Assembly (NCBI GenBank): GCA_900544195.1
Contig: UQUJ01000078.1
Span: forward strand, 1-13,038
Reading direction: 5' to 3'
DNA length: 13,038 bases
Origin: an uncultured Alistipes sp.
GTDB lineage: Bacteria > Bacteroidota > Bacteroidia > Bacteroidales > UBA932
Position numbers and translations under genes: made by a program. The notes below the pieces were generated by a model that saw only the letters and a list, made by a program, of their open reading frames with translations, was not told the origin of the DNA and did not search any database. This document shows positions 5,296 through 12,556 of this stretch, piece after piece (position 1 is the stretch's first letter; each line of letters opens with the position of its first letter).

Positions 5296-6981
5296 CTAAT
5301 AAACTCCGGAGCCGAGCATCTCGTCATCTGAGGAGTACCAGGCGGCGAACTGGCCGTCGGAGATGCCGCGCTGAGGAGTGTCGAAGAGTATGAATATGCC
5401 GGCGGGCCTCTTGATCAGGAACGCGTCCTGGAGAGGCTGGCGGTAACGGATGCGGACCCGGTAGCGACGGATCTCACCGTCCGCCATCGCAAGGTCTGTC
5501 CTGATCCAATGAATATCTTGTGGCGCGATCCGTAGGCAGCAGCGTGACAGTCCCTTGTGAGTGTGACCCTCCCCGACGTAGATGATGTTCCGCGGAACAT
5601 CCGTGGCGATCACAAAGATGGAGTCCTTGTGTCCTCCGATGTTGAGGCCTTTCCGCTGGCCGATCGTGTAGAACTGCGCGCCGTCGTGCCGTCCGACAAT
5701 CTTTCCGAACGGATTCTCCTTGTACCGGGTCTTCTTGATGTGCTTTTTCCCGGCTCTGTAGGTTTCGGTCTCGAACTTGATGTCGTCGTACCAGATTGGT
5801 TCCGACAATCTCATCAGATCCTCATCGCTCAATTCCGCGATCTTGTTCACATCGAACTCGTTCCGATGTGATAACCGTTCGGTTGGAGTGGAAGTGGCTC
5901 CGGACCCGTGGCCGCCCGTGGCCTCGTGAACGTGTGGATCGCCGCAGGCGAGACGGGATTGAGAGGGAAGCGCGGAAGCTTCGGAGCCATATTCACTCCA
6001 ATCGGTCTTTCCCGTAGATTTGGTCACTTCGACAGGTTCAGTGACCGAAAGAGATTGTGGTTGCTGAACTTGCGGGGGACTGAGTTTGTCGGAGTGTCGA
6101 GGCGTAGCAGGTTCAGTGACCGGACTGTTATTGTCAGTGACCCGCCGGTTGTTGAACGGTTTCCCGCCGGAATCCTCGGAGGTATATTCAGTGATCATCA
6201 TCGGCTCGCCGGGAGTCTCCAGCAGTGAGGCGAGGGTGTCGTGGACGAAGCGATACTGCTCACTTTGAGCGTAGTAGGCATCATAAACCTCCACCACGTT
6301 CCCCTCCGCGGGCTTGAGTTTCTGCTGGAGGAATGTAGGAAGGTCAACCTTGCCGACGAAGCATATTCCTTGGGAATCCTTCTTGTCGGCTGACGGCAGA
6401 TCCGCCTCACGAGCGATCTCTCTGACCTCCGGCTTGGTAAGGTTCCCGATAGGGAAGAGCGCCTTGCCGAGCTGCTCCTGAGTGAGCTGGCAAAGGAAAT
6501 AGCTCTGATCCTTGTTCGGATCCACTCCTTCCAGAATCCTCCACTGAGGCAGTCCGTCAATCACAACCTGCTTTCCCTCGGCGTCCATCAGCGGAGCCCT
6601 GCGGCAATAGTGCCCTGTCGCCACCATGTCGGCTCCGAGTTTCTGAGCGGCCTTGAGGAAAGCGTCGAACTTTATCTCGCGGTTGCACAGCACGTCCGGG
6701 TTCGGGGTGCGGCCGGCGGAATATTCATTGAACATGTAGTCCACCACCCTCTGGCGGTACTCCTTTGAGAGATCGACAAAATAGAACGGGATGCCGATCT
6801 TCCGCGCGACCAATTCCGCCACGAAGCGATCCTCCTCCCATTCGCAGTCGCCGTGCAGCGTCGCGTCCGCGTCGTGCCAGTTCTGCATGAACATGGCAAA
6901 CACGTCATAACCCTGCCGCTTCAGCAGCAGAGCGGCGACACTGGAGTCAACTCCTCCCGAGAGGCCTACACAGATTTTCAT
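5296..6981 (-). CDS. mnmA: tRNA-specific 2-thiouridylase MnmA, with large in-frame insert
   Basis: Uses ATP and relayed persulfide sulfur to thiolate U34 of tRNA-Lys, Glu and Gln. The PP-loop SGGVDSS is at residues 8-14. The two catalytic cysteines are present: C99 in PNPDVLCN and C207 in DSQGICFVG. HDGAQFYTIGQRKGLNIGG (432-450) opens the C-terminal barrel, which ends in QFAAWYSSDDEMLGSGVY. Typical members are about 360-380 residues; this one has 561. Between VVEV (229-232) and the HDG motif lie about 200 residues where about 10-15 are usual. The outer parts (233-270 and 374-430) look ordered and may be lineage-specific. Residues about 275-373 are Ser/Pro/Thr/Gly-rich and include VTEPVEVTKS and RHSDKLS, which read like translated REP-type palindromes. 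The frame is unbroken and all catalytic residues are kept, so the enzyme is probably functional. Transcribed divergently from cytidine deaminase. Confidence 0.92.
   Translation of the reverse strand: MKICVGLSGGVDSSVAALLLKRQGYDVFAMFMQNWHDADATLHGDCEWEEDRFVAELVARKIGIPFYFVDLSKEYRQRVVDYMFNEYSAGRTPNPDVLCNREIKFDAFLKAAQKLGADMVATGHYCRRAPLMDAEGKQVVIDGLPQWRILEGVDPNKDQSYFLCQLTQEQLGKALFPIGNLTKPEVREIAREADLPSADKKDSQGICFVGKVDLPTFLQQKLKPAEGNVVEVYDAYYAQSEQYRFVHDTLASLLETPGEPMMITEYTSEDSGGKPFNNRRVTDNNSPVTEPATPRHSDKLSPPQVQQPQSLSVTEPVEVTKSTGKTDWSEYGSEASALPSQSRLACGDPHVHEATGGHGSGATSTPTERLSHRNEFDVNKIAELSDEDLMRLSEPIWYDDIKFETETYRAGKKHIKKTRYKENPFGKIVGRHDGAQFYTIGQRKGLNIGGHKDSIFVIATDVPRNIIYVGEGHTHKGLSRCCLRIAPQDIHWIRTDLAMADGEIRRYRVRIRYRQPLQDAFLIKRPAGIFILFDTPQRGISDGQFAAWYSSDDEMLGSGVY
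6025..6122. repeat. REP-like palindromic repeats inside mnmA
   Basis: CACTTCGACAGGTTCAGT (6025-6042) and ACTGAGTTTGTCGGAGTG (6079-6096) are inverted copies matching at about 14 of 18 positions. A 15-base perfect direct copy, CAGGTTCAGTGACCG, occurs at 6033-6047 and 6108-6122. A further small hairpin, TCGCC-GCA-GGCGA, lies at 5939-5951. All fall within the extra coding segment of mnmA. Confidence 0.75.
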
Positions 6982-6998
6982 AAAGTAACCTCATCTCC

Positions 6999-7034
6999 GG
7001 CAAGCCGGCGGCCGCTTGCCAATAAACGCTTGCC
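6999..7034 (-). other. alternative hairpins in the mnmA leader
   Basis: In the minus-strand leader, GGCAAGC occurs twice (complements of 7028-7034 and 7014-7020). Either can pair with GCTTGCC (complement of 6999-7005), just before the start codon. The nearer pair leaves an eight-base loop. The arrangement allows two competing structures in front of translation; no known riboswitch class is recognised. Confidence 0.4.
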
Positions 7035-7038
7035 CGTT

Positions 7039-7067
7039 AAAAAAAGTGACTGCCCGCCATGGGTCAC
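7039..7067 (-). terminator. possible attenuator in the mnmA leader
   Basis: On the minus strand GTGAC (7067-7063) pairs with GTCAC (7050-7046) and is followed at once by seven U (7045-7039). It lies between the predicted promoter and the start codon. The stem is only five pairs, so the call is weak. Confidence 0.35.
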
Positions 7068-7118
7068 CTGCGATGCCTTCGCAGCAAGCGGTGGAATGCC
7101 CTCGCGCAAAGGTGAGTG

Positions 7119-7149
7119 CAAATTTACTCAAATGCTTGAATATGCACAA
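7119..7149 (-). promoter_or_regulatory. mnmA promoter
   Basis: On the minus strand TTG (7149-7147), 20 bp of spacer and TAAATTTG (7126-7119) fit the Bacteroidetes -33/-7 pattern. A start near 7112 would give a leader of about 130 nt before the ATG at 6981. It interleaves with the cdd promoter. Confidence 0.65.
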
Positions 7150-7164
7150 TTTTTGCTAACTTTG
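7136..7164 (+). promoter_or_regulatory. cdd promoter
   Basis: TTG (7136-7138), 18 bp of spacer and TAACTTTG (7157-7164) fit the Bacteroidetes consensus. The likely start is near 7170, about 20 nt before the ATG. The -33 element overlaps a TGAATATG word (7137-7144). Confidence 0.65.
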
Positions 7165-7191
7165 AAAACTTATGTATAAAGACCACTGAAT

Positions 7192-7674
7192 ATGAGAACA
7201 GTAAAACTGGACATCAACTATACTGAATATTCCTCCATCGATGAGATGGAACCTCAAGACATAGAACTCGTGAATGCCGCGATCGAGGCGCGGAGGGGTT
7301 CTTACGCACCGTATTCCACATTCAATGTCGGAGCCGCTCTTCGTCTGGAAGACGGCACTATCGTGAAGGGTGCCAATCAGGAGAACGCGGCCTATCCGTC
7401 GGGACTTTGTGCAGAGAGGACCGCGATGTTCGCCGCCAGCGCCAACAACCCGGGCAAGGCTATGCTTTCACTCGCCATTGTCGGTGGCTTCAACGGCACG
7501 CTGAGCGAGACTCCATGCTCGCCTTGCGGCGCATGCCGTCAGGTGATGGCCGAGTACCAGACTTTGTCCGGCCATGCGATGAGCGTGATCATGTACGGAA
7601 CGAAGAAAACGTGGAAATTTGACAAAGTGGACGACATCCTGCCATTCATTTTTGACAGTTTCAACGAAAAGTAG
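7192..7674 (+). CDS. cdd: cytidine deaminase
   Basis: Hydrolytically deaminates cytidine and deoxycytidine to uridine and deoxyuridine in pyrimidine salvage. The zinc site is intact: CAE (Cys73, with the proton-shuttle Glu75) in GLCAERTAMFAA, and PCGAC with Cys112 and Cys115. The substrate-side segment FNVGAAL (44-50) and the NQENAAYPSG loop (62-71) match the homotetrameric class. At 160 residues it is somewhat longer than the shortest members; the extra is a short N-terminal extension and the C-terminal tail. The start at 7192 is set by the consensus promoter just upstream. The ATG itself lies inside a TGAATATG word. The 3' end carries the -33 element of the SRP RNA promoter, so the two genes are physically coupled. 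Confidence 0.95.
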   Translation: MRTVKLDINYTEYSSIDEMEPQDIELVNAAIEARRGSYAPYSTFNVGAALRLEDGTIVKGANQENAAYPSGLCAERTAMFAASANNPGKAMLSLAIVGGFNGTLSETPCSPCGACRQVMAEYQTLSGHAMSVIMYGTKKTWKFDKVDDILPFIFDSFNEK

Positions 7675-7682
7675 TATATTTG
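7652..7682 (+). promoter_or_regulatory. SRP RNA promoter, embedded in the end of cdd
   Basis: TTG (7652-7654), followed by AC as in a strong -35-like TTTGAC, then 20 bp to TATATTTG (7675-7682). The -33 element lies inside the last codons of cdd and the -7 box begins one base after its stop codon. Confidence 0.8.
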
Positions 7683-7687
7683 CAGTC

Positions 7688-7793
7688 AGGGAAAGTCGTA
7701 CACGACCAGCTCCCTCTGAATTCCCCCAGGGTCGGAAGGCAGCAAGGGTAGGAGGTCGTAGCGGTGCGATGTACTAAGCTTTCCCTTTTTTTT
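7688..7793 (+). ncRNA. ffs: signal recognition particle RNA (small bacterial type)
   Basis: The conserved domain IV loop is visible as GGTCGGAAGGCAGCAAGG, with the GGAAG and AGCA internal loops that bind Ffh. The ends pair as AGGGAAAG (7688-7695) with CTTTCCCT (7779-7786), closing a rod of about 100 nt. The terminal stem plus the T-run at 7786-7793 doubles as the terminator. Exact ends are inferred from this pairing and from the promoter. The RNA targets membrane and secreted proteins to the translocon with Ffh and FtsY. Confidence 0.92.
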
Positions 7794-7864
7794 GTGCTCT
7801 TTTTTGAATATCCCGGATCCCGCTCCCGGCGCTTCGGCGGGCTCGGTTATCGGCGAACCCAGTA

Positions 7865-7896
7865 GCCGACAGGCTCCTGGAAGGAGCAGGCTCGGC
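7865..7896. other. strong hairpin between SRP RNA and uvrD 3' ends
   Basis: GCCGA (7865-7869) pairs with TCGGC (7892-7896) and GCTCCT (7873-7878) with AGGAGC (7882-7887) around a three-base loop. No U-tract follows on either strand. It may slow or end convergent transcription, or be a repeat remnant. Confidence 0.4.
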
Positions 7897-7946
7897 GGCT
7901 GGCCGGGTCAGAGAGTCTGTTGTCGAAGTACCGAACCGCGGAAGGT

Positions 7947-10556
7947 TTAGATCACGCGCATCTTGGCGTATTTCAGGAGCAGGAGTTTCTCGCCGTAGGA
8001 GTCGAAGGCGATCCTGGCCTTGAGGTCGGGGGCGGCGCCGGTGATCTCAAGGATCTTGCCTGGGCCGAAACGGTTGTGCTCGATCCGCTGGCCGGTCTTG
8101 AAGTCGGTCATCGGAGCCGGGACAAAGTCGGCGTCGGAGGTCTTCGGAGGGAGAGGACGGTTGCGCAGGGCCTCGATCCTGGAGGCTGTCGGGTTGGCCG
8201 CAGAGGTCTGCTTGCTCTCGTACCTGACACTGCCGGAAGAACCGTAGGGATTGCCTCCGCCCATTCCGAATCTGTTGGCAGGGCGGCCATTGCCTCCGGA
8301 GTACCTGCCTGAGCCTGTGCCATGGCTGCCGCCGAGCCTGCCTGAACCTCCGCCGTAATCGCCGCTAAACCTGCCTGAGCCTGTGCCATGGCTGCCGCTG
8401 AACCTGCCTGAACCTCCGCCTGAGAAGCGGTCGGAGCCATGACCGGAACCGAATCCGCGCGAGCCGAAGCCACCGAAGCCAGGAAAGTCGTCATCGGTGG
8501 TGGAATCCGCGAAGTCGTCATTCCTCAGAGGATTGGCGACATATTCAGAATCAATCTCTTTGATGAAGCGGCTCGGGGAGTTGGACTCGTGCTTGCCGTT
8601 GCGCATCCTGGTGTTGGCGAACGAGAGGCAGACGGCCTTCTTGGCGCGCGTCATCGCAACGTAGAAAAGGCGGCGCTCCTCCTCGATGTCGGCAGGGGAG
8701 GCCAGCATGCCTCCGGTCGGGAACAGATTCTCCTCCAGGCCGGCCACATAGACATAGGGGAACTCAAGACCTTTGGCCGAGTGCACCGTCATAAGGGCGA
8801 TCTTGTTGTTGGTGTCCTCCTCGTCCTCCACGTCCACATTGGAAAGCAGGGAGATGTTCTCCAGGAAATCTCCCAACGTGAACACAGGGTAACTGACCTC
8901 CGTGTCCTCCTCGGCCTCTCCCTCGACGATGAGGTCGCGGAGATATTCATCCCTCCTTTCCTCGATGAAATGGGTGACACTGTTGATGAGTTCCTCGATG
9001 TTGGAGGCCCTGGACTGAGCCTCGATGGACGGGTCGTTCTTGTGGAAGGCGTACAGGCCGCAGGCGTTGGAGATGCCCGTGGCAAGCTCGTCGGCGTTGG
9101 TCGAGGCCACCTTCGACGCGAATCCGTCGATCATCTCACAGAATGAGCGGATCTTCGCGACGGCGGCCTGCTTGAGGCCGAACTCGGCGAACCTTTCTGA
9201 ATATGCCGCCTTGAACAGCGAGCATTTCAGGTCGAAAGCCAAGGCTCCCAGGGCGTTGAGCGATGTCTCGCCGATGCCCCTGGACGGGGTGTTCACTATC
9301 CTCTTGAAGGACTCGTCGTCGTTGACGTTCACGACCAGTTTCAGGTAGGCCATCATGTCCTTGACCTCGGCTCTGTCGAAGAAGGAGTTGCCGGAGTAGA
9401 TCATGTAGGGAAGGTTCCTCTTCCTCAAAGCCTCCTCCAAGGCCCTTGACTGGGAGTTCGTCCTGTAGAGGATGGCGAAATCCTGGTACCGGGCATGGTC
9501 GGACTGCATCCTCTCCACAATCCCGGAGGCGATGGCGACGGCCTCGTCCTGCTCCGACCAGCTTTTCAGCAGTCGGATCTTCTCACCTTCCTCGCCGACG
9601 GCCACACATGTTTTCGGGATTCTGTTCTCATTCTTGGCTATCAATGAGTTGGCGGCGTTCACGATGTTGGCCGTCGAGCGATAGTTCCTCTCAAGTCGGA
9701 AGATCTGACTCTCGGGGAAGTCCTTTTTGAAATTAAGAATATTCTCGATCTTGGCTCCGCGGAAGGCGTAGATGGACTGCGAGTCGTCACCGACCACACA
9801 GAGGTTGCGGTGCCTCTCGGTCAACTTCTTCAGGATCAGGTACTGTGCGAAGTTCGTGTCCTGGTACTCGTCCACGAGAATGTAGTCAAAGCGGGCGGCG
9901 ATGGCCTCCTTCGCCTCGGGAAAGTCCCGAAGCAGGATGTTCATGTTCAGTAATATGTCGTCGAAGTCCATCACTCCCGAGTTCTTGCACTTCTCGGCGT
10001 AGCGGGAGTAGATGTCGCATATTCTTGGCTTGCGTGCGTGGGTGTCGTTGATGATCGCCTGCTGGTTGTTCCGATAGGCGGCGGCGGTGATGAGGTTGTT
10101 CTTGGCCATGGATATTCTTGAAAGGACATCCTTCGGCTTGTAAACCTTGTCATCCAGCCCGAGTTCCTTTATGCAGGCCTTTATGCCGCTCACCGAATCG
10201 CTGGTGTCGTAGATGGTGAAAGTGGAAGGGTAGCCGAGCAAGGCGGCATATTCCCTTAGAAATCTTATGAATATGGAGTGGAAAGTCCCCATGTAGAGCC
10301 TTCTGGCCTTCCTTTCCCCGACCATCACGGCGATTCTTTCCTTCATCTCGCTGGCCGCCTTCTTCGTGAAGGTCAATGCCATGATCCTCGCCGGATCACA
10401 TCCCCTCTCAAGAATGTAGGCGATCCTGCTCGTCAACACCCTTGTCTTCCCGGATCCCGCACCAGCCACAATAAGCACCGGTCCGTCCACACTGCCGACC
10501 GCCTTCTTCTGCTCGGCGTTCAGCCCTTCAAAAATAGCGCTTTCTTTCTTTTCCAT
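7947..10556 (-). CDS. UvrD/PcrA-type superfamily I DNA helicase
   Basis: An ATP-dependent 3'-5' helicase for repair and for clearing recombination or transcription intermediates. All motifs are intact: Q motif (LNAEQ, Gln16), Walker A AGAGSGKT (31-38), motif II DEYQDT (229-234), motif III GDDSQSIYAFRGA (256-268), motif IV NYRST (291-295), motif V TVHSAKGLEFP (590-600) and motif VI RRLFYVAMTRAKK (628-640). The C-terminal GQRIEHNRFGPGKILEI...KYAKMRVI (822-869) is the PcrA/UvrD Tudor-like tail, known in related helicases to contact RNA polymerase. Between core and tail lies a Gly/Ser/Arg/Phe-rich linker (about 690-778) with a 22-residue tandem repeat, an unusual feature. At 869 residues it is longer than the usual 720-780, mostly because of this linker. 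UvrD and PcrA are not separated by motif, so no symbol is given. Confidence 0.95.
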   Translation of the reverse strand: MEKKESAIFEGLNAEQKKAVGSVDGPVLIVAGAGSGKTRVLTSRIAYILERGCDPARIMALTFTKKAASEMKERIAVMVGERKARRLYMGTFHSIFIRFLREYAALLGYPSTFTIYDTSDSVSGIKACIKELGLDDKVYKPKDVLSRISMAKNNLITAAAYRNNQQAIINDTHARKPRICDIYSRYAEKCKNSGVMDFDDILLNMNILLRDFPEAKEAIAARFDYILVDEYQDTNFAQYLILKKLTERHRNLCVVGDDSQSIYAFRGAKIENILNFKKDFPESQIFRLERNYRSTANIVNAANSLIAKNENRIPKTCVAVGEEGEKIRLLKSWSEQDEAVAIASGIVERMQSDHARYQDFAILYRTNSQSRALEEALRKRNLPYMIYSGNSFFDRAEVKDMMAYLKLVVNVNDDESFKRIVNTPSRGIGETSLNALGALAFDLKCSLFKAAYSERFAEFGLKQAAVAKIRSFCEMIDGFASKVASTNADELATGISNACGLYAFHKNDPSIEAQSRASNIEELINSVTHFIEERRDEYLRDLIVEGEAEEDTEVSYPVFTLGDFLENISLLSNVDVEDEEDTNNKIALMTVHSAKGLEFPYVYVAGLEENLFPTGGMLASPADIEEERRLFYVAMTRAKKAVCLSFANTRMRNGKHESNSPSRFIKEIDSEYVANPLRNDDFADSTTDDDFPGFGGFGSRGFGSGHGSDRFSGGGSGRFSGSHGTGSGRFSGDYGGGSGRLGGSHGTGSGRYSGGNGRPANRFGMGGGNPYGSSGSVRYESKQTSAANPTASRIEALRNRPLPPKTSDADFVPAPMTDFKTGQRIEHNRFGPGKILEITGAAPDLKARIAFDSYGEKLLLLKYAKMRVI
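8289..8420 (-). repeat. 66-bp coding tandem repeat in the helicase linker
   Basis: Two 66-bp units encode residues 713-734 and 735-756, each built on GSGRF and SHGTGSGR blocks. The DNA is repeated as well (for example CCTGCCTGAGCCTGTGCC at 8304 and 8370), which points to recent duplication or slippage. The unit is a multiple of three, so copy changes keep the frame. Confidence 0.85.
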
Positions 10557-10794
10557 AACGGGTACGAAATTACGGAAAATTTCCCAATAGTAAGTACTAA
10601 GTAATCCTTAAATATGAAGCCTGCGCCAAGGGATGTCTTTCCGCCGGCATAGCGCCGTTTGTCATTATCATTACAGATGGCCGGAAGTTTTAATTATTTT
10701 AGAGGTCTTCAGAATTGGCCAGATAACCTCGGATATTTGAGAAACACATGTCTGGCGGCGCAGGAAATAATTATGCTGAATGTGAAAAAAGAGA

Positions 10795-10802
10795 TATATT
10801 TG
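10795..10802 (+). promoter_or_regulatory. -7 box of the lactonase-family gene
   Basis: TATATTTG matches TAnnTTTG and lies about 24 bp before the preferred start codon. No clear TTG -33 element is seen. Confidence 0.5.
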
Positions 10803-10825
10803 GTGAAAAATAGAGGAGTATGTAC

Positions 10826-11941
10826 ATGAGAAGATCTGATTTGTTGACTTGCGTGGTGGCGACATTGATGTCACTGATGCTGGCAGGGTGCCACAGAAGG
10901 CCTTTGACGATGATTGTGGGTACGTACACTGACGATTGTGCGAGCAGAGGTGTTTACAGCTACTTTTTTGATCAGGAGAAAGGTATCCCGGTCGGCGATA
11001 AAGGTGAAGATAGGTTTGTGGAGGCTCCAGGTGCATTAGGTCTGGTCGAGATGAGGAATCCGTCTTATCTGACGTTGTCCGCTGACGGGAATTATGTCTA
11101 TGCGGTGAGTGAGGTCGGCGACAGTTCTGCTTCGGCTGTCACGTTACGGCTTGACAGGAAAACTGGTGCGATGCAGTTGTTGGGCAGTGAACTGACTGAC
11201 GGAAAGGATCCGTGCTACATTTCGACAAATGGCAAGGTCGTGATGACCGCCAACTACTCGTCCGGGAGTGTCACAGAGTTCCCTGTCGGCGATGACGGTG
11301 TCCTGCGGCCTCACGATTTCCTTTACGAGACAGGTTTAGGTGGCCCGGACAGCACACGCCAGGGTCTTCCTCATGCACATTGCGCACAGTTCAACGCCGC
11401 AGGAACAGAACTGTATGTTTCAGAGTTCAGCGCGGATGTCGTGGCAAGATACGATGTGGCTACCAGGCAGTGCAAACGCATTCAACTGCCGTCGGATTTC
11501 GGTCCAAGGCACATAATCCTTAATTATGGTGAAGACAAAGCATATGTCTTAGGGGAATTGTCGGGGAGGATCGCTGTCATTGACACAGAATCCGATAGTG
11601 TCATCCAGACCGTGTGCGCTGACACTGTCCACGCCAGAGGCAGCGCTGACATTCATCTTTCTCCCGACGGGAAATACCTCTATGCCAGCAACAGACTTCA
11701 GAATGACGGAATCGCGATATTTAAGGTCAATGCTGAAGGAACATTGACTTATGCCTGCTACCAGAGCACAGGTGTCCACCCAAGGAACTTCAACATCACT
11801 CCGAACGGAAAGTTCCTTCTGGTCGCTTGCCGTGACAGTGGCTGCATCCAGATTTTCAGACGCGACCTCAGAACGGGTCTTCTTTCTGACACCGGGCGCA
11901 CCATCGTCCTTGACAAACCCGTCTGCATCGTGTTTGTTTAA
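10826..11941 (+). CDS. lactonase-family seven-bladed beta-propeller lipoprotein
   Basis: Related to the 6-phosphogluconolactonase/YbhE-type lactonase family (PF10282-like), probably exported. The N terminus is a lipoprotein signal: RR, a hydrophobic stretch, then LMLAGC, with the acylated Cys at residue 22 from this start. Propeller strands are seen as IVGTYTD, NPSYLTLSADGNYVYAVSE, ANYSSGSVTEFPV, LPHAHCAQFN, GPRHIILN, DIHLSPDGKYLYASNR and HPRNFNITPNGKFLLVACRDSGCIQIF. GAGGAG (10813-10818) is seven bases before the ATG at 10826 but one base before an in-frame ATG at 10820, so 10826 is preferred. The lipoprotein signal argues for a periplasmic or surface role rather than the cytosolic pentose phosphate pathway; this is inference. 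Unlike its neighbours, the gene contains no GAATAT/ATATTC word. Confidence 0.88.
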   Translation: MRRSDLLTCVVATLMSLMLAGCHRRPLTMIVGTYTDDCASRGVYSYFFDQEKGIPVGDKGEDRFVEAPGALGLVEMRNPSYLTLSADGNYVYAVSEVGDSSASAVTLRLDRKTGAMQLLGSELTDGKDPCYISTNGKVVMTANYSSGSVTEFPVGDDGVLRPHDFLYETGLGGPDSTRQGLPHAHCAQFNAAGTELYVSEFSADVVARYDVATRQCKRIQLPSDFGPRHIILNYGEDKAYVLGELSGRIAVIDTESDSVIQTVCADTVHARGSADIHLSPDGKYLYASNRLQNDGIAIFKVNAEGTLTYACYQSTGVHPRNFNITPNGKFLLVACRDSGCIQIFRRDLRTGLLSDTGRTIVLDKPVCIVFV

Positions 11942-12152
11942 ACAGTATCGCCAGGAGTGTAAAAGCTGATGCTCACGGAGGTAATGCTAAGTAACCTTCA
12001 AAAAATAACCTGCATCATCTTAAGGAATCTTTTCGGTTTATGTCTCTTTTCTCATCAGTCTTGTGCCACCGGCACACTCCTTCTTCGAAAATAGATCTAT
12101 CCTCGAAAATATTCTCTTAATCTGAGGCAACTTATTTTTTTCATGTTACTAA
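11942..12152. other. gene-free A/T-rich spacer
   Basis: No gene is seen between the lactonase stop and the first structured repeat. A small perfect hairpin, TGTGCC-ACC-GGCACA (12062-12076), is followed by a pyrimidine-rich run, possibly a weak terminator. Confidence 0.4.
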
Positions 12153-12315
12153 GAAGCTGTTTTGAATTGTTTGTCTGAAGTTTTTTTTCACCTCAAAGAA
12201 CATTTCAGACAATGAGTCCACTTGAAAAAGTCATTTTTGAAAAAACATGTGCCTCGCAGATACTTCTGTAAGGGGAAAAAGTGGCAAATGGCACTTTTTC
12301 AAGTGGGTTCATTGT
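12153..12315 (+). repeat. structured intergenic repeat, copy 1
   Basis: Begins GAAGCTGTTTTGAATTG. A first hairpin pairs TGTCTGAA (12172-12179) with TTCAGACA (12204-12211). A second arm pair, 12209-12231 with 12293-12315, shares CCACTTGAAAAAGT and its complement with two mismatches and spans about 107 bp. The first about 125 bp recur in direct orientation from 12913. A MITE-like or decayed insertion-sequence end is plausible; no transposase is present. Confidence 0.75.
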
Positions 12316-12388
12316 TTATTATGACGTATTTCACAAACCGCCGGGTTTAATAATAGCAGGGCGCGCTGTCTGCCATAGCGCAAATAAA

Positions 12389-12431
12389 GCCGGATGAGTA
12401 TGAATGGTTTTACCCAGTCATCTTATCCGGC
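12389..12431. other. stem-loop in the gene-free region
   Basis: GCCGGATGAG (12389-12398) pairs with CTTATCCGGC (12422-12431), ten pairs with one G-U on the plus-strand RNA. The loop is 23 nt and CTTT follows. Too little U for a clear terminator. Confidence 0.4.
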
Positions 12432-12556
12432 CTTTCCGTGTATGGTGAAGACCCTCCGATGAGGATTACAAAACTCCTCTTCGATTAATTTTCTTTTTAT
12501 TAACATACCGGCAGCGGGTACAGATCCTATGGGCAGCCAGCGCGCAAGGCTGCAAG

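Noticed and set aside
5039..5299. 86-residue plus-strand frame before the mnmA 3' end
   Set aside because: More than a third of it is the MITE-like copy, and there is no sign of a conserved protein.
5863..6159. Intein in MnmA
   Set aside because: The insert is low complexity with repeats, lacks intein splicing blocks, and is not placed at a catalytic motif.
8439..9146. 235-residue frame antisense to the helicase gene
   Set aside because: The helicase on the other strand is intact with all motifs; the antisense translation shows no recognisable domain.
614..10274. GAATAT excess caused by Glu-Tyr codon-pair preference
   Set aside because: Many sites are read as Tyr-Ser, Ile-Phe, His-Ile or Gly-Ile, on either strand, and several are intergenic; some Glu-Tyr pairs use GAGTAC.
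10671..11036. 121-residue minus-strand frame over the lactonase leader
   Set aside because: It overlaps the signal peptide and first blades of a well-supported gene and has no recognised motif.
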